This document shows, in pieces, positions 8,535-17,213 of a DNA stretch of 63,269 nucleotides (position 1 is the first letter of the stretch; each line of letters opens with the position of its first letter). Under the pieces are notes generated by a model. It saw only the letters and a program-made list of their open reading frames with translations, was not told the DNA's origin and ran no database searches. The position numbers and the translations under genes were made by a program. This DNA is from Actinomadura latina NBRC 106108 (lineage in GTDB: Bacteria > Actinomycetota > Actinomycetes > Streptosporangiales > Streptosporangiaceae): contig NZ_BCQS01000015.1 of the NCBI RefSeq assembly GCF_001552195.1, forward strand, positions 1-63,269, given 5' to 3'.

Positions 8535-8695
8535 TGTATGTTGCCCCGGTCACAATTGGACATCGAGTCTTATTGATCTCCGTGAGTACTGCGGGGGACG
8601 TAGCCGGAACGGGGCCGGGTGCGTCCGGGGGAGCAGCGAGGATGCCTCTCCCCGCCCGACGACGGAAGGCATGGCGCGCGGCCACGATCCGGGGC

Positions 8696-9466
8696 ATGGG
8701 AAACGCAGCAGAAGCAAGACGAACGATCAGCGAACCCGGCGGCGGCGCCCGCACCGTCCGCCTCGGCAAGGTGTACGGGTCCGACGCCATGGCGGTGCGC
8801 GCGCTCGACGACGTCACCGTGGAGTTCCCCGCCGGGCGGTTCACCGCGATCATGGGCCCGTCCGGCGCCGGCAAGTCCACGCTCATGCACTGCGTGGCCG
8901 GGCTGGAGGACGCGACGTCCGGGAAGGTCTACGTCGGCGACCAGGAGCTCGGGACGCTGTCGGACCGGCGCCTCACCAGGCTCCGGCGCGAGCGCATCGG
9001 GTTCGTGTTCCAGGCGTTCAACCTGATCCCGACCCTGACCGCGCGCGACAACATCCTCCTGCCGCTGACGCTGGCGGGGACGAACCCGGACCCGGAATGG
9101 CTGAACACCGTCGTCCGCGTCCTGAAACTGGGTGACCGTCTGTCGCACCGTCCGTCCGAGATGTCGGGCGGTCAGCAGCAGCGGGTGGCGCTGGCGCGCG
9201 CGCTGGTCACCCGCCCGCAGATCGTGTTCGCGGACGAGCCGACGGGCAACCTCGACTCCCGCACCGGCGGCGAGGTCCTGGCGCTGCTCCGCAACGCGGT
9301 GGACGACCTCGGCCAGACCGTCGCGATGGTCACCCACGATCCGGTCGCCGCCGGGCACGCCGACGCGGTCGTGTTCCTCGCCGACGGCCGGATCGACGAC
9401 GTCATGGACGCCCCCACGCCCGACCGGGTCCTGGACCGCATGCGGGGACTGGGGGACCACCGATGA
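8696..9466 (+). CDS. ABC transporter ATP-binding protein (MacB/LolD type)
   Basis: A 256-residue ATPase with Walker A GPSGAGKST (about residue 62), Q-loop VFQAFNLIP, signature MSGGQQQRVALARAL, Walker B IVFADEPTGNLDS and the switch His in MVTHD. The ADEPTGNLD wording is typical of MacB/LolD-type ATPases that work with FtsX-fold permeases. Its stop overlaps the permease start by 4 nt (ATGA). The start at 8696 is chosen because residues upstream are unlike the family; no strong ribosome binding site supports it. It is divergent from tetR across about 200 bp. Confidence 0.92.
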   Translation: MGNAAEARRTISEPGGGARTVRLGKVYGSDAMAVRALDDVTVEFPAGRFTAIMGPSGAGKSTLMHCVAGLEDATSGKVYVGDQELGTLSDRRLTRLRRERIGFVFQAFNLIPTLTARDNILLPLTLAGTNPDPEWLNTVVRVLKLGDRLSHRPSEMSGGQQQRVALARALVTRPQIVFADEPTGNLDSRTGGEVLALLRNAVDDLGQTVAMVTHDPVAAGHADAVVFLADGRIDDVMDAPTPDRVLDRMRGLGDHR

Positions 9467-11967
9467 TCGGGCTCGTCTTCAAGGAACTGTGGGGGCGCAA
9501 GCGCCGGATGGCCGGCTCCCTGATGGCGGTCTTCCTGGGCGTGACGTTCCTGACCGGAACGCTCGTCCTCGGCGACACGCTCGCAGCGAGCATCGACGGC
9601 TACTTCTCCAAGGCGTACGGGCACACGGACGTGACCGTACGGAACGCGACCAAGGTGAGCGATGCGCCGTGGGGCGCACGCGGGCAGATCGACGCATCCG
9701 TCTTGGACAAGGTCCGTCAGGTGGACGGCGTGGCCAACGCCGAACCCACCATCCAAGGGTCGGGGCAACTGCTCGCCAAGGACGGCACCACCATCCAGTC
9801 GCGCGGCCCCCGGACTGCCGGCAACTGGATGACCGACCCTGAGCTCAACCCGTATCACCTCGTGTCGGGACGGGCGCCGCGCGCGGCGGACGAGGTCGTC
9901 GTCAACAAGATGTTCGCCGACGAGGGGAACCTCAAGGTCGGCGACCGGACGGCGGTGCTCACGCCGCAGAAGGTCCCGGTGACGGTCGTCGGGATCAGCC
10001 GGTTCGGTGACGAGGACGCCTTCGGCGAGACGTCGTTCACGGCGTTCTCCCTGGCCGGGGCCCGCCAGTACGTCGCGAAGGGGACCGACCGCATCAGCGG
10101 CGTCGCCGTCCGCGCCGACGGCGGTGTCGGCCAGCGCGAACTGGCGTCCCGCATCGAGCCGGTGCTGCCGGCCGGGACCGAGGCCGTCACCGGGAAGGCG
10201 CAGGTCGAGGAGGGCATGAGCCTCGTCGAGAGCGGCTTCCTGCGCGTGTTCCGCATCGTCCTGGCGGCGTTCGGCGGGGTGGCGCTGCTCGTCGCCGCGT
10301 TCTCGATCCACAACACGTTCGCGATCACGATGGCGCAGCGGACCCGCGAGTCGGCGCTGCTGCGCGCCCTCGGCGCCGGCCGGCGGCAGGTCGTCACGAT
10401 CGTCGGCTTCGAGGCCCTCGTGGTCGGCGGCGCCGCCACCGCCGCCGGGCTCGCGGGCGGGCTCGGGTTCGCGGCCCTGCTCCGGCAGCTGTTCACGCAG
10501 TTCCGGATCGGGATCGCGATGGAGGGTCTCACCGTCGCCGCCACCTCGGTCCTCATCGCGGTGCCGGTCGGGCTGCTGGTCACCCTGGTCGCGGCGCTCG
10601 GACCGGCGCTGAAGGCGTCGCGGGTGCCGCCGCTGGCCGCGCTGCGCGAGGTGGCGGCCGAGGCGTCCCGCCCGTCGGAGACCCGGCTCATCGTCGGCGG
10701 CGTGTTCGCGGCGGTCGCCGCCGGGACCGTCGTCTTCGGCGCGGTGACCGGGCAGATGGCGATGGCGGCCGCGGGCGCTCTGGTGACCGTCGTCGCGATG
10801 GTGGTGCTGGGGCCGGTCGCCGCCCGTCCGGTCGCGGCGCTCGTCGGCGGGCCCGCGGCGCGGCTGCGCGGCGTGCCCGGGACGCTCGCCCGCGACAACG
10901 CGTCCCGCAGCCCGGCCCGCACCGCCGGCGCCGCGACCGCGCTGATGATCGGCGTCGGGGTCGTCACGCTGATGACGGTGTTCATCGGGTCGCTGCGCGC
11001 GTCTCTGGAGGACGGTGTCGCAGGGTCGTTCAAGGGCCCGATCGTGGTGAACGCCGGCAACAACGAGACCGGCGGGTTCAGCACGGCCCTCGTCCAGGAC
11101 GCGGCGAAGCTGCCGCAGGTGAGCGCGGTCGCGGGGCTCGGCACGGGGAGCATGCGCGTGGACGGTTCACCGTCCACCGTGAGCGTCGCCGACCCGTCCA
11201 GCCTGCGTCGCGTACTCGACCTGGACGTCAGGGACGGCGCCCTGAGCGACGCGTTCGCCGTGTCGGCGAAGGTCGCGGACGGCAACGACTGGCACGTCGG
11301 TACCCCGGTCGGCGTGACGTTCGCGGACGGCACCTCGCAGAAGCTCACCGTCGGGGCCGTCTACGAGAACACCGACCTGACCGGCGACTACCTCGTCCCG
11401 CGCACCGTATGGGACGCGCACACCGAGCAGCCCTTGGACACCCGTGCCTTCGTCGAACTCGCCCCAGGTGCGTCGGTCGCGTCCGCCCGGCAGGCCCTGA
11501 CGGCGCTCGCCAAGCCGTACGGAGCACCCGAGGTCCAGTCGCGGGACGAGTTCGTCACCGCCCAGACCGAGGAGATGGCCGGTTTCATCACGGTCGTCTA
11601 CGGGATGCTCATCCTCGCCATCGTGGTCGCGTTGCTCGGCATCACCAACACGCTGTCGCTCGCCGTCCACGAGCGGACCCGTGAACTCGGGCTGCTCCGC
11701 GCGGTCGGCGCGACCCGCCCGCAGATCAGGTCGATGGTCCGCTGGGAATCGGTGATCGTGGCGCTGTTCGGCACGGGCGGCGGACTCGGCCTCGGCGTGT
11801 TCCTCGGCTGGGGCCTCGGCACGGCCCTCGGCAACCCGTTCGCGCCGTCTCCCGCCACCCTCGGGGTCATCGCGGTCGTCGGCGCGATCGCCGGTGCCCT
11901 CGCCGCGATCCGCCCCGCCCGGCGCGCGTCCCGCCTGGCGATCCTGTCCGCGATATCCGCGCCGTGA
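9463..11967 (+). CDS. FtsX-like ABC transporter permease
   Basis: An 834-residue permease with an N-terminal membrane segment (about 20-45), a long extracellular MacB-type core, three membrane segments (about 265-400), more membrane segments in the middle, a second extracellular domain (about 515-690) and a final FtsX domain (about 705-830; LGITNTLSLAVHERTRELGLLRAVGATRPQIR). The first FtsX block also carries RTRESALLRALGAGRRQV. This duplicated layout is common in Gram-positive exporters of lipids, peptides or antibiotics; the substrate is unknown. It overlaps the ATPase gene by 4 nt and is followed by a strong hairpin. Confidence 0.93.
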   Translation: MIGLVFKELWGRKRRMAGSLMAVFLGVTFLTGTLVLGDTLAASIDGYFSKAYGHTDVTVRNATKVSDAPWGARGQIDASVLDKVRQVDGVANAEPTIQGSGQLLAKDGTTIQSRGPRTAGNWMTDPELNPYHLVSGRAPRAADEVVVNKMFADEGNLKVGDRTAVLTPQKVPVTVVGISRFGDEDAFGETSFTAFSLAGARQYVAKGTDRISGVAVRADGGVGQRELASRIEPVLPAGTEAVTGKAQVEEGMSLVESGFLRVFRIVLAAFGGVALLVAAFSIHNTFAITMAQRTRESALLRALGAGRRQVVTIVGFEALVVGGAATAAGLAGGLGFAALLRQLFTQFRIGIAMEGLTVAATSVLIAVPVGLLVTLVAALGPALKASRVPPLAALREVAAEASRPSETRLIVGGVFAAVAAGTVVFGAVTGQMAMAAAGALVTVVAMVVLGPVAARPVAALVGGPAARLRGVPGTLARDNASRSPARTAGAATALMIGVGVVTLMTVFIGSLRASLEDGVAGSFKGPIVVNAGNNETGGFSTALVQDAAKLPQVSAVAGLGTGSMRVDGSPSTVSVADPSSLRRVLDLDVRDGALSDAFAVSAKVADGNDWHVGTPVGVTFADGTSQKLTVGAVYENTDLTGDYLVPRTVWDAHTEQPLDTRAFVELAPGASVASARQALTALAKPYGAPEVQSRDEFVTAQTEEMAGFITVVYGMLILAIVVALLGITNTLSLAVHERTRELGLLRAVGATRPQIRSMVRWESVIVALFGTGGGLGLGVFLGWGLGTALGNPFAPSPATLGVIAVVGAIAGALAAIRPARRASRLAILSAISAP

Positions 11968-11977
11968 CGCCCGCCGT

Positions 11978-12016
11978 CCCCGTTCCCCCGGCTCCCCCGC
12001 GGCCGGGGGATCGGGG
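11978..12016 (+). terminator. terminator of the ABC exporter operon
   Basis: Inverted repeat CCCCGTTCCCCCGGC / GCCGGGGGATCGGGG: 15 positions, one mismatch, 9-nt loop. It begins 11 nt after the permease stop and has no U-tract. Confidence 0.75.
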
Positions 12017-12096
12017 CGCGCGCGGCGTCCGGCCCTGGCCACGGGCGCGGCGGGGTGGCGCGCGTGTCGCGTACCGTCCGCGGTTATGGTGAGTCC

Positions 12097-13308
12097 ATGC
12101 AGGTCAACCAGTCGGGCAAGCTGACCAACGTCTGTTACGACATCCGGGGACCGGTGCTCAAGCGCGCCAAGCAGCTGGAGAACGAGGGCAACCACATCCT
12201 CAAGCTGCACATCGGCAACCCGGCCCCGTTCGGGTTCGAGGCCCCGCCCGAGCTCCTCCAGGACATGATCCGCAACCTGCCGGAGGCGCACGGCTACAGC
12301 GACTCCAAGGGCATCCTCCCCGCGCGCCGCGCCATCGTGCAGCGCTTCGAGGACCACGGGGTCAGCGGCATCGACGTCGAGGACGTCTACCTCGGCAACG
12401 GCGTGTCCGAGCTCATCGTCATGACCCTGCAGGCGCTGCTCAACGACGGCGACGAGGTCCTCATCCCCGCGCCCGACTACCCGCTGTGGACGGCGTCGGT
12501 CTCACTCTGCGGCGGGACGCCCGTCCACTACCTGTGCGACGAGGACGACGGCTGGCAGCCGAGCCTGGACGACATCGAGTCCAAGATCGGCGACCGGACC
12601 CGCGCGATCGTCATCATCAACCCGAACAACCCGACCGGCGCCGTCTATTCGCGCGAGGTCCTGACCCGCATCGTCGAGGTCGCCCGCCGCCGGAACCTGA
12701 TCATCTTCGCGGACGAGATCTACGACCGGATCCTCTACGACGACGCCGAGCACGTGCCGATCGCGTCGCTGGCCCCCGACCTGCTGTGCCTCACCTTCGG
12801 CGGGCTGTCGAAGAACTACCGGGTCGCCGGGTTCCGGTCGGGCTGGGTCGTCCTGTCCGGGCCGAAGGAGCACGCCGAGTCCTACATCGAGGGCCTCGAC
12901 ATCCTCGCCAACATGCGGCTCTGCCCGAACGTCCCCGGCCAGCACGCCATCCAGGCCGCGCTCGGCGGCTACCAGAGCATCGACGACCTCGTCCTGCCGA
13001 CAGGCCGGCTCGGCGAGCAGCGCGACCGCGCGTGGAAGCTGCTGAACGACCTGCCGGGCGTGAGCTGCGTCAAGCCCCAGGGCGCCCTCTACGTCTTCCC
13101 GCGCCTCGACCCGGAGATGTACCCGATCGAGGACGACATGCGGTTCGCCCTCGACCTGCTCGAACAGCAGAAGCTCCTCGTCGTGCAGGGCACCGGCTTC
13201 AACTGGCCGTCCACCGACCACTTCCGCGTCGTCACCCTGCAGTACGCCGACGACCTGGAGGACGCCGTCGGCCGCATCGGCGACTTCCTCAACACCTACC
13301 GCCGCTGA
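12097..13308 (+). CDS. alaA: alanine aminotransferase AlaA-like (PLP, class I)
   Basis: A 403-residue fold-type I aminotransferase resembling E. coli AlaA through the whole chain: NVCYDIRGPVLKRAKQLE, LHIGNPAPFGFEAP, NGVSELIVMTLQALLN, PAPDYPLWTA, INPNNPTGAVYS, DEIYDRILYD, the PLP-lysine segment GLSKNYRVAGFRSGW and RLCPNVPGQHAIQ. It should transfer amino groups between glutamate and pyruvate, linking alanine synthesis to central metabolism. There is no Shine-Dalgarno, but TATGGT ends 6 nt before the ATG, so the transcript is probably leaderless. It appears monocistronic, between the exporter terminator and the convergent helicase gene. Confidence 0.92.
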   Translation: MQVNQSGKLTNVCYDIRGPVLKRAKQLENEGNHILKLHIGNPAPFGFEAPPELLQDMIRNLPEAHGYSDSKGILPARRAIVQRFEDHGVSGIDVEDVYLGNGVSELIVMTLQALLNDGDEVLIPAPDYPLWTASVSLCGGTPVHYLCDEDDGWQPSLDDIESKIGDRTRAIVIINPNNPTGAVYSREVLTRIVEVARRRNLIIFADEIYDRILYDDAEHVPIASLAPDLLCLTFGGLSKNYRVAGFRSGWVVLSGPKEHAESYIEGLDILANMRLCPNVPGQHAIQAALGGYQSIDDLVLPTGRLGEQRDRAWKLLNDLPGVSCVKPQGALYVFPRLDPEMYPIEDDMRFALDLLEQQKLLVVQGTGFNWPSTDHFRVVTLQYADDLEDAVGRIGDFLNTYRR

Positions 13309-13405
13309 CCCATCCCACCCTGGCGCCCACCCCGGCGCCCGCCACGGAGCCGGTGTGTCGGCTGCGGGACGTGCCCGTGGTCGCGGCTCCCGTGGTGCAC
13401 GGGCG

Positions 13406-13437
13406 GGTGTTTCAGGGTTTTGGTGTTTCAGGGTTTT
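13406..13437. repeat. 16-bp perfect tandem duplication at helicase 3' end
   Basis: GGTGTTTCAGGGTTTT occurs twice in a row. The minus-strand helicase stop codon lies within the left copy, so the duplication sets the protein's last residues (ENPETPKP). Confidence 0.9.
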
Positions 13438-15547
13438 CTGTCGCGGCCGTGTCGAGGCGGCGGAGGGCGCCGCGGGCCACGGCCGGGTCGGTCGTGGCCC
13501 AGAAGGGCGGGAGCGAGTTCTTCAGGAAGCCGCCGTACCGGGCGGTGGCGAGGCGCGGGTCGAGGACGGCGACGACGCCGCGGTCGTCCATCGACCGGAG
13601 CAGGCGTCCCGCGCCCTGCGCGAGCAGCAGTGCCGCGTGCGTCGCCGCCACCGCCATGAAGCCGTTGCCGCCGCGCGCCGCGACCGCCCGCGACCGCGCC
13701 GACGAGACCGGGTCGTCCGGGCGCGGGAACGGGATGCGGTCCATGATGACGAGCTGCAGCGACGGGCCGGGGACGTCCACGCCCTGCCAGAGCGACAGGG
13801 TGCCGAACAGGCAGGTCCGCTCGTCCTCGGCGAACTGCTTGACCAGCAGGGACGTCGAGTCTTCGCCCTGGCACAGCAGCGGATGGGACAGGTGGTCCTT
13901 CAGCTCGTCGGCGGCCTGCCGCGCGGCCCGCATCGACGAGAACAGGCCCAGGGTGCGGCCGCCCGCCGCCTCGATCAGCTCCGTGATCTCGGTGAGGTAG
14001 GCGTCGGCGAGGCCGTCCCGTCCGGGTTGCGGCAGATGCCGCGCGACGTACAGGATGCCCGCCTTCGGGTGGTCGAACGGCGAGCCGGCGTCCAGCCCGG
14101 ACCACACGACCTCCGTCTGCTCGCCCGTCTGCTCGCCCTTCTCCGTCGCGGTCTGCGCGAGCCCCTCGGCGGCGGTCTTGGCGTCCCGGGGACCCTTCTC
14201 GTCCAGCGGCGGCAGACCCCACTGGCGCGCGAGCGGTTCGAACGACCCGCCCAGCGTCAGCGTCGCCGACGTCAGGATCGCGGTGCGCTGCTCGAACAGC
14301 GTGGTCCGCAGCAGGCCGCCGACCCCGATCGGCGCCACGTGCAGCGCCGGCGGACGCTTCGGGCGGCCGTCCTGGACGAACGGCTTCTCCACCCACACCA
14401 CGTCGAAACGCTGCGCCATCTCCGGCTGGAACGCCTCCAGCATCCGCACGGCCGTGTCATGCAGCTCCCCCAGTGACGACCGTGCGGCCTTGCGCGCGGC
14501 CATGTCACCGGGGTCCGAGTCCTTCTTCTCCGGCCCGATCGCCGTGATGCAGGCGTGCGCGGCGTCCCGTACGACCGCGAGCGTGTTGCCCAGAGCGGAC
14601 GGGAGGACGTCCATGCGCCCTTGCGGCAGATCTTCGAGCAGGACGCCGAATCCCTCCGCGGCCTCCTTCAGGCGATCTGCGACGGCCTCCTCGATCAGCC
14701 GCCCGCAACGCCGTGCGGCGGTCTCGACCCCGGCCGCGCTCAGATCCCCGGTAGCGACCGACGTGACCCGGTCGACCAGCTCGTGCGCCTCGTCCACGAC
14801 GACGACATCGTGCTCGGGGAGGACCTGGAACTCCTCCAGGGCATCGATGGCGAGCAGCGCATGGTTGGTGACCACGATGTGCGCCTCACCGGCCTCCGCC
14901 CTGGCCAGCTCGGCGAAGCACTCCGTCCCGTGCGGGCACCGCTGCGCGCCGAGGCACTCCATCGCCGTGACGGCCACCTGCCGCCACGCCTGCTCGCTCA
15001 CCCCGGGCACCAGCTCGTCCCGGTCGCCGGTCCGGGTCTCCTCCGCCCACTCGTTCAGCCGCTTGACCTGGCGCCCCAGCGACGACATCTGCTGCGGATC
15101 GAACAGGCTCGGCCCGTCCTCCTCCTCGGGCACCCCCGTCTGCACACGGTGGAGGCACAGGTAGTTGCGGCGCCCTTTCAGGATCGCGAACTTCAGCTCC
15201 GTCCCGAGCATCGGCCCGAGGGCCTCCGCCAGCCGGGGCAGATCACGGTCGACGAGCTGCCGCTGCAACGCGATCGTCGCGGTCGACACCACCACCGTCG
15301 TCTGCTTCTCCACCGCGTGCCGGATCGCGGGCACGAGATACGCGAGCGACTTGCCGGTCCCCGTACCGGCCTGCGCCGCGAGATGCTCCCCGGACTCGAT
15401 CGACTTCTCCACCGCGAGCGCCATCTCGACCTGACCCGGGCGCTCGGCGCCCCCGATGGACGCGACGGCCGCGGCGAGCAAGGTCGCCGTGTCCGGAATC
15501 TGGGTATCGCTGCCGGTCAGCAGATCAGGGGTGGGCACGCCGCCCAA
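13412..15547 (-). CDS. dinG: ATP-dependent helicase, DinG/YoaA family
   Basis: A 711-residue XPD-like superfamily 2 helicase. Walker A is GTGTGKSLAYLVPAI (about residue 62), followed by the Fe-S cluster region with four cysteines (YLCLH, MECLG, RCPHG, ECFAE) and the DEAH box (VVVDEAHELVD). Motifs III-VI follow (ILTSATLTLGG, GLFSSMRAARQ, LWQGVDVPG and the final QGAGRLLRS). Family members unwind 5'-tailed DNA and R-loops and belong to the damage response in some bacteria. The start is TTG with GAGGG 8 nt upstream; a GTG three codons in is an alternative. It is divergent from the DUF4192 gene across a 147-bp region with two DnaA boxes. No LexA box is seen nearby. Confidence 0.9.
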   Translation of the reverse strand: MGGVPTPDLLTGSDTQIPDTATLLAAAVASIGGAERPGQVEMALAVEKSIESGEHLAAQAGTGTGKSLAYLVPAIRHAVEKQTTVVVSTATIALQRQLVDRDLPRLAEALGPMLGTELKFAILKGRRNYLCLHRVQTGVPEEEDGPSLFDPQQMSSLGRQVKRLNEWAEETRTGDRDELVPGVSEQAWRQVAVTAMECLGAQRCPHGTECFAELARAEAGEAHIVVTNHALLAIDALEEFQVLPEHDVVVVDEAHELVDRVTSVATGDLSAAGVETAARRCGRLIEEAVADRLKEAAEGFGVLLEDLPQGRMDVLPSALGNTLAVVRDAAHACITAIGPEKKDSDPGDMAARKAARSSLGELHDTAVRMLEAFQPEMAQRFDVVWVEKPFVQDGRPKRPPALHVAPIGVGGLLRTTLFEQRTAILTSATLTLGGSFEPLARQWGLPPLDEKGPRDAKTAAEGLAQTATEKGEQTGEQTEVVWSGLDAGSPFDHPKAGILYVARHLPQPGRDGLADAYLTEITELIEAAGGRTLGLFSSMRAARQAADELKDHLSHPLLCQGEDSTSLLVKQFAEDERTCLFGTLSLWQGVDVPGPSLQLVIMDRIPFPRPDDPVSSARSRAVAARGGNGFMAVAATHAALLLAQGAGRLLRSMDDRGVVAVLDPRLATARYGGFLKNSLPPFWATTDPAVARGALRRLDTAATENPETPKP

Positions 15548-15586
15548 CGCTACCGCCCTCGGCCGACACCCGCGCCCGCCGCGGAG

Positions 15587-15644
15587 TTATCCACAGGGAG
15601 TAGCTGCCTTCCACGGGCCTGCCCGTCACCTTGAGTTATCCACA
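15587..15644. promoter_or_regulatory. pair of DnaA boxes
   Basis: Two TTATCCACA nonamers (15587-15595 and 15636-15644) in the same orientation, each within the longer repeat GAGTTATCCACAG, 49 bp apart. They match the strongest DnaA box consensus and lie between the divergent helicase and DUF4192 genes. With no AT-rich unwinding element and no dnaA/dnaN nearby this is not an origin; DnaA titration or transcription control is the inferred role. Confidence 0.6.
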
Positions 15645-15694
15645 GTCTTGCGTTCCGCCACCGGGCGGCCGAGGGCCCTGCGAGCGTCGACGGC

Positions 15695-16681
15695 ATGGCA
15701 CCTCTCGTGATCCGCACCGCTCAGGACGCCATCGCGGCCGTCCCGTACCTGCTGGGCTTCCATCCGTCCCGCAGCCTCGTCGTGATCGGCTTCGGGGGCC
15801 GCGACCGCGGCACATGCGCGATCCGGCTCGACTTACCGGCCGTCGGGGCCGTCGGGGCCGCCGGCCGGGTGGCCGCCGTCCTCGCCGCCAACGGCTTCGC
15901 CCGCTCCCTCCTCCTCGGCTACGGCCCGGCCGCCGAGGTCGAGGAGTCCGCCGGCCCCATGCGCGAGGCCCTGGCCGCCGCCGGCGTGCCAGCGGCCGAG
16001 GCGATCCGCGTCGGCGACGGCCGCTGGTGGTCGCTCACCTGCGACGACGCCTGCTGCCCGCCCGAAGGTGTCCCGTACGACAGCTCCGCCAGCGTCGTCG
16101 CCGCCCAGGCGACCTACGCCGGCCACGTCGCCCTCGCCGACCGCGCCGAACTCGTCCGCTCCGTCCAGCCCCTGGACGACCTCGCCCGCACCGCCATGCG
16201 CGAGGCGACCGCCCGAGCCGAAAAGCGCCGCCTCGCGCGCGACCGCACCCCCGACGAGGACCTCGCCTTCCTTCTCTCCCTGCTCGCCAACGCCCGCACC
16301 GGCATGGCTCCCACCGACGACGAGGTCGCCTGGCTCGGCTTACTCCTCACCGACCTGCGCCTCCGCGACGAGGCCTGGATCCGCATAGACGAGGAGGCCC
16401 CCGCCGCCGACATCGCCTTCTGGCGCGACATCCTCCGCCGCGTCGAGGAGCCCTACGCGCCGGCCCCCGCGTCCCTCCTCGCCTTCGCCGCCTACTCCGC
16501 CGGTGACGGCGGCCTGGCCAACGTGGCCCTCCAGCGTGCCCTGGACGCCGACCCCGCCTACTCCATGGCCGCGATACTCCGCGAGGTCGTCAACGCCGGC
16601 ATCCCGCCCTCCGAACTCCGCCTGCGCATGACCTCCGAAGACCTGGCCGCCGCCTATGACCACCCCCGGAAGGCCGGCTAG
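15695..16681 (+). CDS. DUF4192 domain protein
   Basis: A 328-residue actinobacterial protein of the DUF4192 family. The N-terminus is diagnostic: a strand, then IAAVPYLLGFHPSRSLVVIGFGG (about residues 10-32). A central part with SLTCDDACCPPEG (conserved Cys residues) is followed by a helical, TPR-like C-terminal region (GGLANVALQRALDADPAYSMA). The family is common in Streptomyces and relatives and has no defined function. It faces the helicase gene across the DnaA-box region and ends 9 nt before the convergent gene at 16691. Confidence 0.88.
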   Translation: MAPLVIRTAQDAIAAVPYLLGFHPSRSLVVIGFGGRDRGTCAIRLDLPAVGAVGAAGRVAAVLAANGFARSLLLGYGPAAEVEESAGPMREALAAAGVPAAEAIRVGDGRWWSLTCDDACCPPEGVPYDSSASVVAAQATYAGHVALADRAELVRSVQPLDDLARTAMREATARAEKRRLARDRTPDEDLAFLLSLLANARTGMAPTDDEVAWLGLLLTDLRLRDEAWIRIDEEAPAADIAFWRDILRRVEEPYAPAPASLLAFAAYSAGDGGLANVALQRALDADPAYSMAAILREVVNAGIPPSELRLRMTSEDLAAAYDHPRKAG

Positions 16682-16690
16682 TGGGGAGGG

Positions 16691-17062
16691 TCAGGGGGCC
16701 ACGGCCTGGCCGGGGGTGCCCGGGTCTATCCGCCGGTCGGTGTTGCGGGCGTTCCAGGCGCGCATGCGCGGCGGGTAGCCGACTATCTGGACGTCGTAGA
16801 TGGGGAGGCGCAGGTCGCGGGCCACCTTGCCGATGACCTTGGGGGATCCCACGCGGCGGCGGGTCCATTCGCCGTCGTGCGCGACGGCGACGGCGGTGGT
16901 GTCGGTGGCGAAGGTCTCCGGCTCGACGAAGAACTCGACGCCGCGGCGGGACCGAGCGAAGGCGATCAGTGCCTCGATGTCGGTGTCGGTCGCCTCGCGG
17001 TCGAGCCTTGTCACCGTGGACCCGCGGTTCTTGCGGATCCCGAACCGGTCCCGGAACCTCAT
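16691..17062 (-). CDS. conserved actinobacterial protein of unknown function
   Basis: A 123-residue protein with a pattern recalled from actinobacterial genomes: DIEALIAFARSRRGVEFFVEP, a middle AVAVAHDGEWTRRRV and C-terminal IYDVQIVGYPPRMRAWNAR. No catalytic motif or membrane segment is visible, and I cannot assign a function. A GGGGTAGG stretch precedes the ATG. It is convergent with the DUF4192 gene and divergent from the polysaccharide deacetylase gene. Confidence 0.75.
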   Translation of the reverse strand: MRFRDRFGIRKNRGSTVTRLDREATDTDIEALIAFARSRRGVEFFVEPETFATDTTAVAVAHDGEWTRRRVGSPKVIGKVARDLRLPIYDVQIVGYPPRMRAWNARNTDRRIDPGTPGQAVAP

Positions 17063-17213
17063 CGCCTACCCCGTCGTCTGGTGCGGATGCGGTGTACGAC
17101 GATAACGACAACTCGGCGGCGCCGGTTCCCGACACAGCGCCGGGATCCCCGGCGGGCAAGGGCCTGAGCCCTAGACTGGCCGGGCTTCGGGGGGAACGGC
17201 AGCGGGGGTGTTG

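Noticed and set aside
15548..15694. Chromosomal origin suggested by two DnaA boxes
   Set aside because: Only two boxes, no AT-rich element and no dnaA, dnaN or gyrase genes nearby; replication origin is very unlikely.
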